This document shows positions 1 through 14,500 of a stretch of DNA of 64,000 nucleotides, piece after piece. The first letter of the stretch is position 1, and each line of letters starts with the position of its first letter. Source of the DNA: Eledone cirrhosa (taxonomy: Eukaryota > Mollusca > Cephalopoda > Octopoda > Eledonidae); assembly GCA_964016885.1 (NCBI GenBank), contig OZ024740.1, forward strand, positions 204,076,929-204,140,928, given 5' to 3'. Both the position numbers and the translations under genes were made by a program. The notes beneath the pieces were generated by a model, which saw only the letters and a list, made by a program, of their open reading frames with translations, did no database searches and was not told the DNA's origin.

Positions 1-264
1 GATATATACTGGACAGTAGAGAGACGTTACACTATGTTCCCTACCATTCAATACCACTGTCATGGTGTGTTGTATCTACAGATGTACAGATATATACTGG
101 TCATTAGAGAGACGTTACACTATGTCTCTTACCATGGAATACCACTGTCAGGGTGTATTGTATCTACAGGTATAGAGATATATACTGGACAGTAGAGAGA
201 CGTTACACTATGTCCCCTATCATTGAATACCACTGTCAGGGTGTGTTGTATCTACAGATGTAGA

Positions 265-350
265 GATATATACTGGACAGTAGAGGGGTTACACTATGTC
301 CCGTACCATTGAATTCCACTGTCAGGATGTGTTGTATCTACAGATATAGA
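265..350 (+). repeat. 86-bp monomer variant (GAGGGGTTAC type)
   Basis: Here GAGAGACGTTAC of the consensus is replaced by GAGGGGTTAC, which shortens the unit by 2 bp and removes its only CpG. The identical lesion recurs dozens of times, including near 2,570, 7,227, 17,250, 20,230, 30,661, 31,351, 45,290, 56,340 and 63,430, and six times in each 1,747-bp unit at 30-35 kb. The same change in every copy implies one origin followed by spread. This example also carries the TTGAATTCC and CAGGATGTG substitutions typical of family A. The offsets of the larger duplications (for example 3,868 = 44 x 88 - 4) are explained by counting these units. Confidence 0.95.
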
Positions 351-1229
351 GATATATACTGGACAGTAGAGAGACGTTACACTATGTCCCCTACCATTGA
401 ATACCAATGTCAGGGTGTGTTGTATCTACAAGTATAGAGATATACACTGGACAGTAGAGAGACGTTACACTATGTCCCCTACCATACAATACCACTGTCA
501 GGGTGTGTTGTATCTACAGGTATAGAGATATATACTGGATAGTAGAGAGACGTTACACTATGTCCCCTACCATTGAATACCACTGTCAGGGTGTGTTGTA
601 TCTACAGATATAGAGATATATACTGGATAGTAGAGAGACGTTACACTATGTCCCCTACCATTGAATACCACTGTCAGGGTATGTTGTATCTACAGGTATA
701 GAGATATATACTGGATAGTAGAGAGACGTTACACTATGTCCCCTACCATTGAATACCACTGTCAGGGTGTGTTGTATCTACAGATATAGAGATATATACT
801 GGACAGTAGAGAGACGTTACACTATGTCCCCTACCATTGAATACCACTGTCAGGGTGTGTTGTATCTACAATTATAGAGATATATACTGGACAGTAGAGA
901 GACGTTACACTATGTCCCCTACCATTGAATACCACTGTCAGGGTGTGTTGTATCTACAGATGTAAAGATATATACTGGACAGTAGAGAGACGTTACACTA
1001 TGTCCCCTACCATACAATACCACTGTCAGGGTGTGTTGTATCTACAGGTATAGAGATATATACTGGATAGTAGAGAGACGTTACACTATGTCCCCTACCA
1101 TTGAATACCACTGTCAGGGTGTGTTGTATCTACAGATATAGAGATATATACTGGACAGTAGAGAGACGTTACACTATGTCCCCTACCATACAATACCACT
1201 GTCAGGGTATGTTGTATCTACAGGTATAG

Positions 1230-4200
1230 AGATATATACTGGACAGTAGAGAGACGTTACACTATGTCCCCTATCATTGAATACCACTGTCAGGGTGTGT
1301 TGTATCTACAGATGTAGAGATATATACTGGACAGTAGAGGGGTTACACTATGTCCCGTACCATTGAATTCCACTGTCAGGATGTGTTGTATCTACAGATA
1401 TAGAGATATATACTGGGCAGTAGAGAGACGTTACACTATGTCCCCTACCATTGAATACCAATGTCAGGGTGTGTTGTATCTACAAGTATAGAGATATACA
1501 CTGGACAGTAGAGAGACGTTACACGATGTCCCCTACCATTGAATACCACTGTCAGGGTATGTTGTATCTACAGGTATAGAGATATATACTGGATAGTAGA
1601 GAGACGTTACACTATGTCCCCTACCATTGAATACCACTGTCAGGGTGTGTTGTATCTACAGATATAGAGATATATACTGGATAGTAGAGAGACGTTACAC
1701 TATGTCCCCTACCATTGAATACCACTGTCAGGGTATGTTGTATCTACAGGTATAGAGATATATACTGGATAGTAGAGAGACGTTACACTATGTCCCCTAC
1801 CATTGAATACCACTGTCAGGGTGTGTTGTATCTACAGATATAGAGATATATACTGGACAGTAGAGAGACGTTACACTATGTCCCCTACCATTGAATACCA
1901 CTGTCAGGGTGTGTTGTATCTACAATTATAGAGATATATACTGGACAGTAGAGAGACGTTACACTATGTCCCCTACCATTGAATACCACTGTCAGGGTGT
2001 GTTGTATCTACAGATATAGAGATATATACAGGACAGTAGAGAGATGTTACACTATGTCCCCTACCATTGAATACCACTGTCAGGGTGTGTTGTATCTACA
2101 GATGTAAAGATATATACTGGACAGTAGAGAGACGTTACACTATGTCCCCTACCATACAATACCACTGTCAGGGTGTGTTGTATCTACAGGTATAGAGATA
2201 TATACTGGATAGTAGAGAGACGTTACACTATGTCCCCTACCATTGAATACCACTGTCAGGGTATGTTGTATCTACAGGTATAGAGATATATACTGGATAG
2301 TAGAGCGACGTTACACTATGTCCCCTACCATTGAATACCACTGTCAGGGTGTGTTGTATCTACAGATATAGAGATATATACTGGACAGTAGAGAGACGTT
2401 ACACTATGTCCCATACCATTGAATACCACTGTCAGGGTGTGTTGTATCTACAATTATAGAGATATATACTGGACAGTAGAGAGACGTTACACTATGTCCC
2501 CTACCATTGAATACCACTGTCAGGGTGTGTTGTATTTACAGATGTAGAGATATATACTGGACAGTAGAGGGGTTACACTATGTCCCCTACCATTGAATTC
2601 CACTGTCAGGGTGTGTTGTATCTACAGATATAGAGATATATACTGGACAGTAGAGAGACGTTACACTATGTCCCCTACCATTGAATACCACTGTCTGGGT
2701 GTGTTGTATCTACAAGTATAGAGATATATACTGGACAGTAGAGAGACGTTACACTATGTCCCCTACCATTGAATACCACTGTCTGGGTGTGTTGTATCTA
2801 CAAGTATAGAGATATATACTGGACAGTAGAGAGACGTTACACTATGTCCCCTACCATGGAATACCACTGTCAGGGTGTGTTGTATCAACAGATGTAGAGA
2901 TATATACTGGACAGTAGAGACACGTTACACTATGTCCCCTACCATTGAATACCACTGTCAGGGTGTGTTGTATCTACAGATGTAAAGATATATACTGGAC
3001 AGTAGAGAGACGTTACACTATGTCCCCTACCATTCAATATCACTGTCTGGGTGTGTTGTATCTACAGATGTAGAGATATATACTGAACAGTAGAGAGACG
3101 TTACACTATGTCCCCTACCATTCAATACCATTGTCAGGGTGTGTTGTATCTACAGGTATAGAGATATATACTGGATAGTAGAGAGACGTTACACTATGTC
3201 CCCTACCATTGAATACCACTGTCTGGGTGTGTTGTATCTACAAGTATAGAGATATATACTGGATAGTAGCGAGACGTTCCACTATGTCCTCTACCATTGA
3301 ATACCACTGTCAGGGTGTGTTATATCTACAGATGTAGAGATATATACTGGTCATTAGAGAGACGTTACACTATGTCTCTTACCATGGAATACCACTGTCA
3401 GGGTGTATTGTATCTACAGGTATAGAGATATATACTGGACAGTAGAGAGACGTTACACTATGTCCCCTATCATTGAATACCACTGTCAGGGTGTGTTGTA
3501 TCTACAGATGTAGAGATATATACTGGACAGTAGAGGGGTTACACTATGTCCCGTACCATTGAATTCCACTGTCAGGATGTGTTGTATCTACAGATATAGA
3601 GATATATACTGGGCAGTAGAGAGACGTTACACTATGTCCCCTACCATTGAATACCAATGTCAGGGTGTGTTGTATCTACAAGTATAGAGATATACACTGG
3701 ACAGTAGAGAGACGTTACACTATGTCCCCTACCATTGAATACCACTGTCAGGGTATGTTGTATCTACAGGTATAGAGATATATACTGGATAGTAGAGAGA
3801 CGTTACACTATGTCCCCTACCATTGAATACCACTGTCAGGGTGTGTTGTATCTACAGATATAGAGATATATACTGGATAGTAGAGAGACGTTACACTATG
3901 TCCCCTACCATTGAATACCACTGTCAGGGTATGTTGTATCTACAGGTATAGAGATATATACTGGATAGTAGAGAGACGTTACACTATGTCCCCTACCATT
4001 GAATACCACTGTCAGGGTGTGTTGTATCTACAGATATAGAGATATATACTGGACAGTAGAGAGACGTTACACTATGTCCCCTACCATTGAATACCACTGT
4101 CAGGGTGTGTTGTATCTACAATTATAGAGATATATACTGGACAGTAGAGAGACGTTACACTATGTCCCCTACCATTGAATACCACTGTCAGGGTGTGTTG

Positions 4201-4727
4201 TATCTACAGATATAGAGATATATACAGGACAGTAGAGAGATGTTACACTATGTCCCCTACCATTGAATACCACTGTCAGGGTGTGTTGTATCTACAGATG
4301 TAAAGATATATACTGGACAGTAGAGAGACGTTACACTATGTCCCCTACCATACAATACCACTGTCAGGGTGTGTTGTATCTACAGGTATAGAGATATATA
4401 CTGGATAGTAGAGAGACGTTACACTATGTCCCCTACCATTGAATACCACTGTCAGGGTATGTTGTATCTACAGGTATAGAGATATATACTGGATAGTAGA
4501 GCGACGTTACACTATGTCCCCTACCATTGAATACCACTGTCAGGGTGTGTTGTATCTACAGATATAGAGATATATACTGGACAGTAGAGAGACGTTACAC
4601 TATGTCCCATACCATTGAATACCACTGTCAGGGTGTGTTGTATCTACAATTATAGAGATATATACTGGACAGTAGAGAGACGTTACACTATGTCCCCTAC
4701 CATTGAATACCACTGTCAGGGTGTGTT
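1230..4727 (+). repeat. Repeated segment pair, offset 2,196 bp
   Basis: About 1,230-2,531 recurs at about 3,426-4,727. Landmarks keep the 2,196-bp spacing: CTATCATTGA at 1,271 and 3,467, the private GCGACGTTAC unit at 2,305 and 4,501, and the CCATACC unit near 2,410 and 4,606. The shift equals 25 monomers less two 86-bp units. The copies part at 2,531/4,727, where one has a TTTACAGATG unit and the other TCTACAGATA. A shorter-range shift of 1,054 bp (12 monomers less 2 bp) links 217 and 1,271, and the first 1.1 kb of the window also matches 5,361-6,480. Confidence 0.85.
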
Positions 4728-7700
4728 GTATCTACAGATATAGAGATATATACAGGACAGTAGAGAGATGTTACACTATGTCCCCTACCATTGAATACCA
4801 CTGTCAGGGTGTGTTGTATCTACAGATGTAAAGATATATACTGGACAGTAGAGAGACGTTACACTATGTCCCCTACCATTCAATACCACTGTCTGGGTGT
4901 GTTGTATCTAGAGATGTAGAGATATATACTGAACAGTAGAGAGACGTTACACTATGTCCCCTACCATACAATACCACTGTCAGGGTGTGTTGTATCTACA
5001 GGTATAGAGATATATACTTGATAGTAGAGAGACGTTACACTATGTCCCCTACCATTGAATACCACTGTCTGGGTGTGTTGTATCTACAAGTATAGAGATA
5101 TATACTGGATAGTACCGAGACGTTACACTATGTCCCCTACCATTGAATACCACTGTCAGGGTGTGTTGTGTCTACAAGTATAGAGATATACACTGGACAG
5201 TAGAGAGACGTTACACTATGTCCCCTACCATACAATACCACTGTCAGGGTGTGTTGTATCTACAGGTATAGAGATATATACTGGATAGTAGAGAGACGTT
5301 ACACTATGTCCCCTACCATTGAATACCACTGTCAGGGTGTGTTGTATCTACAGGTATAAAGATATATACTGGACAGTAGAGAGACGTTACACTATGTTCC
5401 CTACCATTCAATACCACTGTCATGGTGTGTTGTATCTACAGATGTACAGATATATACTGGTCATTAGAGAGACGTTACACTATGTCTCTTACCATGGAAT
5501 ACCACTGTCAGGGTGTATTGTATCTACAGGTATAGAGATATATACTGGACAGTAGAGAGACGTTACACTATGTCCCCTATCATTGAATACCACTGTCAGG
5601 GTGTGTTGTATCTACAGATGTAGAGATATATACTGGACAGTAGAGGGGTTACACTATGTCCCGTACCATTGAATTCCACTGTCAGGATGTGTTGTATCTA
5701 CAGATATAGAGATATATACTGGACAGTAGAGAGACGTTACACTATGTCCCCTACCGTTGAATACCAATGTCAGGGTGTGTTGTATCTACAAGTATAGAGA
5801 TATACACTGGACAGTAGAGAGACGTTACACTATGTCCCCTACCATACAATACCACTGTCAGGGTGTGTTGTATCTACAGGTATAGAGATATATACTGGAT
5901 AGTAGAGAGACGTTACACTATGTCCCCTACCATTGAATACCACTGTCAGGGTGTGTTGTATCTACAGATATAGAGATATATACTGGATAGTAGAGAGACG
6001 TTACACTATGTCCCCTACCATTGAATACCACTGTCAGGGTATGTTGTATCTACAGGTATAGAGATATATACTGGATAGTAGAGAGACGTTACACTATGTC
6101 CCCTACCATTGAATACCACTGTCAGGGTGTGTTGTATCTACAGATATAGAGATATATACTGGACAGTAGAGAGACGTTACACTATGTCCCCTACCATTGA
6201 ATACCACTGTCAGGGTGTGTTGTATCTACAATTATAGAGATATATACTGGACAGTAGAGAGACGTTACACTATGTCCCCTACCATTGAATACCACTGTCA
6301 GGGTGTGTTGTATCTACAGATGTAAAGATATATACTGGACAGTAGAGAGACGTTACACTATGTCCCCTACCATACAATACCACTGTCAGGGTGTGTTGTA
6401 TCTACAGGTATAGAGATATATACTGGATAGTAGAGAGACGTTACACTATGTCCCCTACCATTGAATACCACTGTCAGGGTATGTTGTATCTACAGGTATA
6501 GAGATATATACTGGATAGTAGAGAGACGTTACACTATGTCCCCTACCATTGAATACCACTGTCAGGGTGTGTTGTATCTACAGATATAGAGATATATACT
6601 GGACAGTAGAGAGACGTTACACTATGTCCCCTACCATTGAATACCACTGTCAGGGTGTGTTGTATCTACAATTATAGAGATATATACTGGACAGTAGAGA
6701 GACGTTACACTATGTCCCCTACCATTGAATACCACTGTCAGGGTGTGTTGTATCTACAGATATAGAGATATATACAGGACAGTAGAGAGATGTTACACTA
6801 TGTCCCCTACCATTGAATACCACTGTCAGGGTGTGTTGTATCTACAGATGTAAAGATATATACTGGACAGTAGAGAGACGTTACACTATGTCCCCTACCA
6901 TTCAATACCACTGTCTGGGTGTGTTGTATCTAGAGATGTAGAGATATATACTGAACAGTAGAGAAACGTTACACTATGTCCCCTACCATTCAATACCACT
7001 ATCAGGGTGTGTTGTATCTACAGGTATAGAGATATATACTTGATAGTAGAGAGACGTTACACTATGTCCCCTACCATTGAATACCACTGTCTGGGTGTGT
7101 TGTATCTACAAGTATAGAGATATATACTGGATAGTACCGAGACGTAACACTATGTCCCCTAACATTGAATACCACTGTCAGGGTGTGTTGTATCTACAGA
7201 TGTAGAGATATATACTGGACAGTAGAGGGGTTACACTATGTCCCCTACCATTGAATTCCACTGTCAGGGTGTGTTGTATCTACAGATATAGAGATATATA
7301 CTGGACAGTAGAGAGACGTTACACTATGTCCCCTACCATTGAATACCACTGTCTGGGTGTGTTGTATCTACAAGTATAGAGATATATACTGGACAGTAGA
7401 GAGACGTTACACTATGTCCCCTACCATTGAATACCACTGTCTGGGTGTGTTGTATCTACAAGTATAGAGATATATACTGGACAGTAGAGAGACGTTACAC
7501 TATGTCCCCTACCATGGAATACCACTGTCAGGGTGTGTTGTATCAACAGATGTAGAGATATATACTGGACAGTAGAGACACGTTACACTATGTCCCCTAC
7601 CATTGAATACCACTGTCAGGGTGTGTTGTATCTACAGATGTAAAGATATATACTGGACAGTAGAGAGACGTTACACTATGTCCCCTACCATTCAATATCA

Positions 7701-10700
7701 CTGTCTGGGTGTGTTGTATCTACAGATATAGAGATATATACTGGATAGTAGAGAGACGTTACACTATGTCCCCTACCATTGAATACCACTGTCAGGGTAT
7801 GTTGTATCTACAGGTATAGAGATATATACTGGATAGTAGAGAGACGTTACACTATGTCCCCTACCATTGAATACCCCTGTCAGGGTGTGTTGTATCTACA
7901 GATATAGAGATATATACTGGACAGTAGAGAGACGTTACACTATGTCCCCTACCATTGAATACCACTGTCAGGGTGTGTTGTATCTACAATTATAGAGATA
8001 TATACTGGACAGTAGAGAGACGTTACACTATGTCCCCTACCATTGAATACCACTGTCAGGGTGTGTTGTATCTACAGATATAGAGATATATACAGGACAG
8101 TAGAGAGATGTTACACTATGTCCCCTACCATTGAATACCACTGTCAGGGTGTGTTGTATCTACAGATGTAAAGATATATACTGGACAGTAGAGAGACGTT
8201 ACACTATGTCCCCTACCATACAATACCACTGTCAGGGTGTGTTGTATCTACAGGTATAGAGATATATACTGGATAGTAGAGAGACGTTACACTATGTCCC
8301 CTACCATTGAATACCACTGTCAGGGTATGTTGTATCTACAGGTATAGAGATATATACTGGATAGTAGAGAGACGTTACACTATGTCCCCTACCATTGAAT
8401 ACCACTGTCAGGGTGTGTTGTATCTACAGATATAGAGATATATACTGGACAGTAGAGAGACGTTACACTATGTCCCATACCATTGAATACCACTGTCAGG
8501 GTGTGTTGTATCTACAATTATAGAGATATATACTGGACAGTAGAGAGACGTTACACTATGTCCCCTACCATTGAATACCACTGTCAGGGTGTGTTGTATC
8601 TACAGATATAGAGATATATACAGGACAGTAGAGAGATGTTACACTATGTCCCCTACCATTGAATACCACTGTCAGGGTGTGTTGTATCTACAGATGTAAA
8701 GATATATACTGGACAGTAGAGAGACGTTACACTATGTCCCCTACCATTCAATACCACTGTCTGGGTGTGTTGTATCTAGAGATGTAGAGATATATACTGA
8801 ACAGTAGAGAGACGTTACACTATGTCCCCTACCATACAATACCACTGTCAGGGTGTGTTGTATCTACAGGTATAGAGATATATACTTGATAGTAGAGAGA
8901 CGTTACACTATGTCCCCTACCATTGAATACCACTGTCTGGGTGTGTTGTATCTACAAGTATAGAGATATATACTGGATAGTACCGAGACGTTACACTATG
9001 TCCCCTACCATTGAATACCACTGTCAGGGTGTGTTGTGTCTACAAGTATAGAGATATACACTGGACAGTAGAGAGACGTTACACTATGTCCCCTACCATA
9101 CAATACCACTGTCAGGGTGTGTTGTATCTACAGGTATAGAGATATATACTGGATAGTAGAGAGACGTTACACTATGTCCCCTACCATTGAATACCACTGT
9201 CAGGGTGTGTTGTATCTACAGGTATAAAGATATATACTGGACAGTAGAGAGACGTTACACTATGTTCCCTACCATTCAATACCACTGTCATGGTGTGTTG
9301 TATCTACAGATGTACAGATATATACTGGTCATTAGAGAGACGTTACACTATGTCTCTTACCATGGAATACCACTGTCAGGGTGTATTGTATCTACAGGTA
9401 TAGAGATATATACTGGACAGTAGAGAGACGTTACACTATGTCCCCTATCATTGAATACCACTGTCAGGGTGTGTTGTATCTACAGATGTAGAGATATATA
9501 CTGGACAGTAGAGGGGTTACACTATGTCCCGTACCATTGAATTCCACTGTCAGGATGTGTTGTATCTACAGATATAGAGATATATACTGGACAGTAGAGA
9601 GACGTTACACTATGTCCCCTACCATTGAATACCAATGTCAGGGTGTGTTGTATCTACAAGTATAGAGATATACACTGGACAGTAGAGAGACGTTACACTA
9701 TGTCCCCTACCATACAATACCACTGTCAGGGTGTGTTGTATCTACAGGTATAGAGATATATACTGGATAGTAGAGAGACGTTACACTATGTCCCCTACCA
9801 TTGAATACCACTGTCAGGGTGTGTTGTATCTACAGATATAGAGATATATACTGGATAGTAGAGAGACGTTACACTATGTCCCCTACCATTGAATACCACT
9901 GTCAGGGTATGTTGTATCTACAGGTATAGAGATATATACTGGATAGTAGAGAGACGTTACACTATGTCCCCTACCATTGAATACCACTGTCAGGGTGTGT
10001 TGTATCTACAGATATAGAGATATATACTGGACAGTAGAGAGACGTTACACTATGTCCCCTACCATTGAATACCACTGTCAGGGTGTGTTGTATCTACAAT
10101 TATAGAGATATATACTGGACAGTAGAGAGACGTTACACTATGTCCCCTACCATTGAATACCACTGTCAGGGTGTGTTGTATCTACAGATGTAAAGATATA
10201 TACTGGACAGTAGAGAGACGTTACACTATGTCCCCTACCATACAATACCACTGTCAGGGTGTGTTGTATCTACAGGTATAGAGATATATACTGGATAGTA
10301 GAGAGACGTTACACTATGTCCCCTACCATTGAATACCACTGTCAGGGTATGTTGTATCTACAGGTATAGAGATATATACTGGATAGTAGAGAGACGTTAC
10401 ACTATGTCCCCTACCATTGAATACCACTGTCAGGGTGTGTTGTATCTACAGATATAGAGATATATACTGGACAGTAGAGAGATGTTACACTATGTCCCCT
10501 ACCATTGAATACCACTGTCAGGGTGTGTTGTATCTACAATTATAGAGATATATACTGGACAGTAGAGAGACGTTACACTATGTCCCCTATCATTGAATAC
10601 CACTGTCAGGGTGTGTTGTATCTATAGATATAGAGATATATACAGGACAGTAGAGAGATGTTACACTATGTCCCCTACCATTGAATACCACTGTCAGGGT

Positions 10701-11505
10701 GTGTTGTATCTACAGATGTAAAGATATATACTGGACAGTAGAGAGACGTTACACTATGTCCCCTACCATTCAATACCACTGTCTGGGTGTGTTGTATATA
10801 GAGATGTAGAGATATATACTGAACAGTAGAGAAACGTTACACTATGTCCCCTACCATTCAATACCACTATCAGGGTGTGTTGTATCTACAGGTATAGAGA
10901 TATATACTTGATAGTAGAGAGACGTTACACTATGTCCCCTACCATTGAATACCACTGTCTGGGTGTGTTGTATCTACAAGTATAGAGATATATACTGGAT
11001 AGTACCGAGACGTAACACTATGTCCCCTAACATTGAATACCACTGTCAGGGTGTGTTGTATCTACAGATGTAGAGATATATACTGGACAGTAGAGGGGTT
11101 ACACTATGTCCCCTACCATTGAATTCCACTGTCAGGGTGTGTTGTATCTACAGATATAGAGATATATACTGGACAGTAGAGAGACGTTACACTATGTCCC
11201 CTACCATTGAATACCACTGTCTGGGTGTGTTGTATCTACAAGTATAGAGATATATACTGGACAGTAGAGAGACGTTACACTATGTCCCCTACCATGGAAT
11301 ACCACTGTCAGGGTGTGTTGTATCAACAGATGTAGAGATATATACTGGACAGTAGAGACACGTTACACTATGTCCCCTACCATTGAATACCACTGTCAGG
11401 GTGTGTTGTATCTACAGATGTAAAGATATATACTGGACAGTAGAGAGACGTTACACTATGTCCCCTACCATTCAATATCACTGTCTGGGTGTGTTGTATC
11501 TACAG
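3858..11505 (+). repeat. Tandem segmental duplication, offset 3,868 bp (44 monomers)
   Basis: Copy 1 spans about 3,858-7,725 and copy 2 about 7,726-11,505. Shared landmarks include a GTTGTGTC unit (5,166 and 9,034), GGTATAAAG units (5,353 and 9,221), TCATTAG (5,461 and 9,329) and GAAACG units (near 6,963 and 10,831). Copy 2 lacks one 88-bp monomer: the two successive GTCTGGG/CAAGTATAG units at 7,350-7,480 are a single unit near 11,220, and the offset drops to 3,780 after that. Junctions are accurate to about 20 bp because flanking bases are shared by all monomers. Confidence 0.88.
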
Positions 11506-14500
11506 ATGTAGAGATATATACTGAACAGTAGAGAGACGTTACACTATGTCCCCTACCATTCAATACCATTGTCAGGGTGTGTTGTATCTACAGGTATAGA
11601 GATATATACTGGATAGTAGAGAGACGTTACACTATGTCCCCTACCATTGAATACCACTGTCTGGGTGTGTTGTATCTACAAGTATAGAGATATATACTGG
11701 ATAGTAGCGAGACGTTCCACTATGTCCTCTACCATTGAATACCACTGTCAGGGTGTGTTATATCTACAGATGTAGAGATATATACTGGTCATTAGAGAGA
11801 CGTTACACTATGTCTCTTACCATGGAATACCACTGTCAGGGTGTATTGTATCTACAGGTATAGAGATATATACTGGACAGTAGAGAGACGTTACACTATG
11901 TCCCCTATCATTGAATACCACTGTCAGGGTGTGTTGTATCTACAGATGTAGAGATATATACTGGACAGTAGAGGGGTTACACTATGTCCCGTACCATTGA
12001 ATTCCACTGTCAGGATGTGTTGTATCTACAGATATAGAGATATATACTGGGCAGTAGAGAGACGTTACACTATGTCCCCTACCATTGAATACCAATGTCA
12101 GGGTGTGTTGTATCTACAAGTATAGAGATATACACTGGACAGTAGAGAGACGTTACACTATGTCCCCTACCATACAATACCACTATCAGGGTGTGTTGTA
12201 TCTACAGGTATAGAGATATATACTGGATAGTAGAGAGACGTTACACTATGTCCCCTACCATTGAATACCACTGTCAGGGTGTGTTGTATCTACAGATATA
12301 GAGATATATACTGGATAGTAGAGAGACGTTACACTATGTCCCCTACCATTGAATACCACTGTCAGGGTATGTTGTATCTACAGGTATAGAGATATATACT
12401 GGATAGTAGAGAGACGTTACACTATGTCCCCTACCATTGAATACCACTGTCAGGGTGTGTTGTATCTACAGATATAGAGATATATACTGGACAGTAGAGA
12501 GACGTTACACTATGTCCCCTACCATTGAATACCACTGTCAGGGTGTGTTGTATCTACAATTATAGAGATATATACTGGACAGTAGAGAGACGTTACACTA
12601 TGTCCCCTACCATACAATACCACTGTCAGGGTGTGTTGTATCTACAGGTATAGAGATATATACTGGATAGTAGAGAGACGTTACACTATGTCCCCTACCA
12701 TTGAATACCACTGTCAGGGTGTGTTGTATCTACAGGTATAAAGATATATACTGGACAGTAGAGAGACGTTACACTATGTTCCCTACCATTCAATACCACT
12801 GTCATGGTGTGTTGTATCTACAGATGTACAGATATATACTGGTCATTAGAGAGACGTTACACTATGTCTCTTACCATGGAATACCACTGTCAGGGTGTAT
12901 TGTATCTACAGGTATAGAGATATATACTGGACAGTAGAGAGACGTTACACTATGTCCCCTATCATTGAATACCACTGTCAGGGTGTGTTGTATCTACAGA
13001 TGTAGAGATATATACTGGACAGTAGAGGGGTTACACTATGTCCCGTACCATTGAATTCCACTGTCAGGATGTGTTGTATCTACAGATATAGAGATATATA
13101 CTGGACAGTAGAGAGACGTTACACTATGTCCCCTACCATTGAATACCAATGTCAGGGTGTGTTGTATCTACAAGTATAGAGATATACACTGGACAGTAGA
13201 GAGACGTTACACTATGTCCCCTACCATACAATACCACTGTCAGGGTGTGTTGTATCTACAGGTATAGAGATATATACTGGATAGTAGAGAGACGTTACAC
13301 TATGTCCCCTACCATTGAATACCACTGTCAGGGTGTGTTGTATCTACAGATATAGAGATATATACTGGATAGTAGAGAGACGTTACACTATGTCCCCTAC
13401 CATTGAATACCACTGTCAGGGTATGTTGTATCTACAGGTATAGAGATATATACTGGATAGTAGAGAGACGTTACACTATGTCCCCTACCATTGAATACCA
13501 CTGTCAGGGTGTGTTGTATCTACAGATATAGAGATATATACTGGACAGTAGAGAGACGTTACACTATGTCCCCTACCATTGAATACCACTGTCAGGGTGT
13601 GTTGTATCTACAATTATAGAGATATATACTGGACAGTAGAGAGACGTTACACTATGTCCCCTACCATTGAATACCACTGTCAGGGTGTGTTGTATCTACA
13701 GATGTAAAGATATATACTGGACAGTAGAGAGACGTTACACTATGTCCCCTACCATACAATACCACTGTCAGGGTGTGTTGTATCTACAGGTATAGAGATA
13801 TATACTGGATAGTAGAGAGACGTTACACTATGTCCCCTACCATTGAATACCACTGTCAGGGTATGTTGTATCTACAGGTATAGAGATATATACTGGATAG
13901 TAGAGAGACGTTACACTATGTCCCCTACCATTGAATACCACTGTCAGGGTGTGTTGTATCTACAGATATAGAGATATATACTGGACAGTAGAGAGATGTT
14001 ACACTATGTCCCCTACCATTGAATACCACTGTCAGGGTGTGTTGTATCTACAATTATAGAGATATATACTGGACAGTAGAGAGACGTTACACTATGTCCC
14101 CTACCATTGAATACCACTGTCAGTGTGTGTTGTATCTATAGATATAGAGATATATACAGGACAGTAGAGAGATGTTACACTATGTCCCCTACCATTGAAT
14201 ACCACTGTCAGGGTGTGTTGTATCTACAGATGTAAAGATATATACTGGACAGTAGAGAGACGTTACACTATGTCCCCTACCATTCAATACCACTGTCTGG
14301 GTGTGTTGTATATAGAGATGTAGAGATATATACTGAACAGTAGAGAAACGTTACACTATGTCCCCTACCATTCAATACCACTATCAGGGTGTGTTGTATC
14401 TACAGGTATAGAGATATATACTTGATAGTAGAGAGACGTTACACTATGTCCCCTACCATTGAATACCACTGTCTGGGTGTGTTGTATCTACAAGTATAGA

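Noticed and set aside
5319..5555. 78-codon open frame, repeated at 9,187 and 12,701
   Set aside because: It is satellite sequence read through three monomers, recurs only because the segment was duplicated, and has no coding signature. Stops return as soon as the next unit shifts frame.
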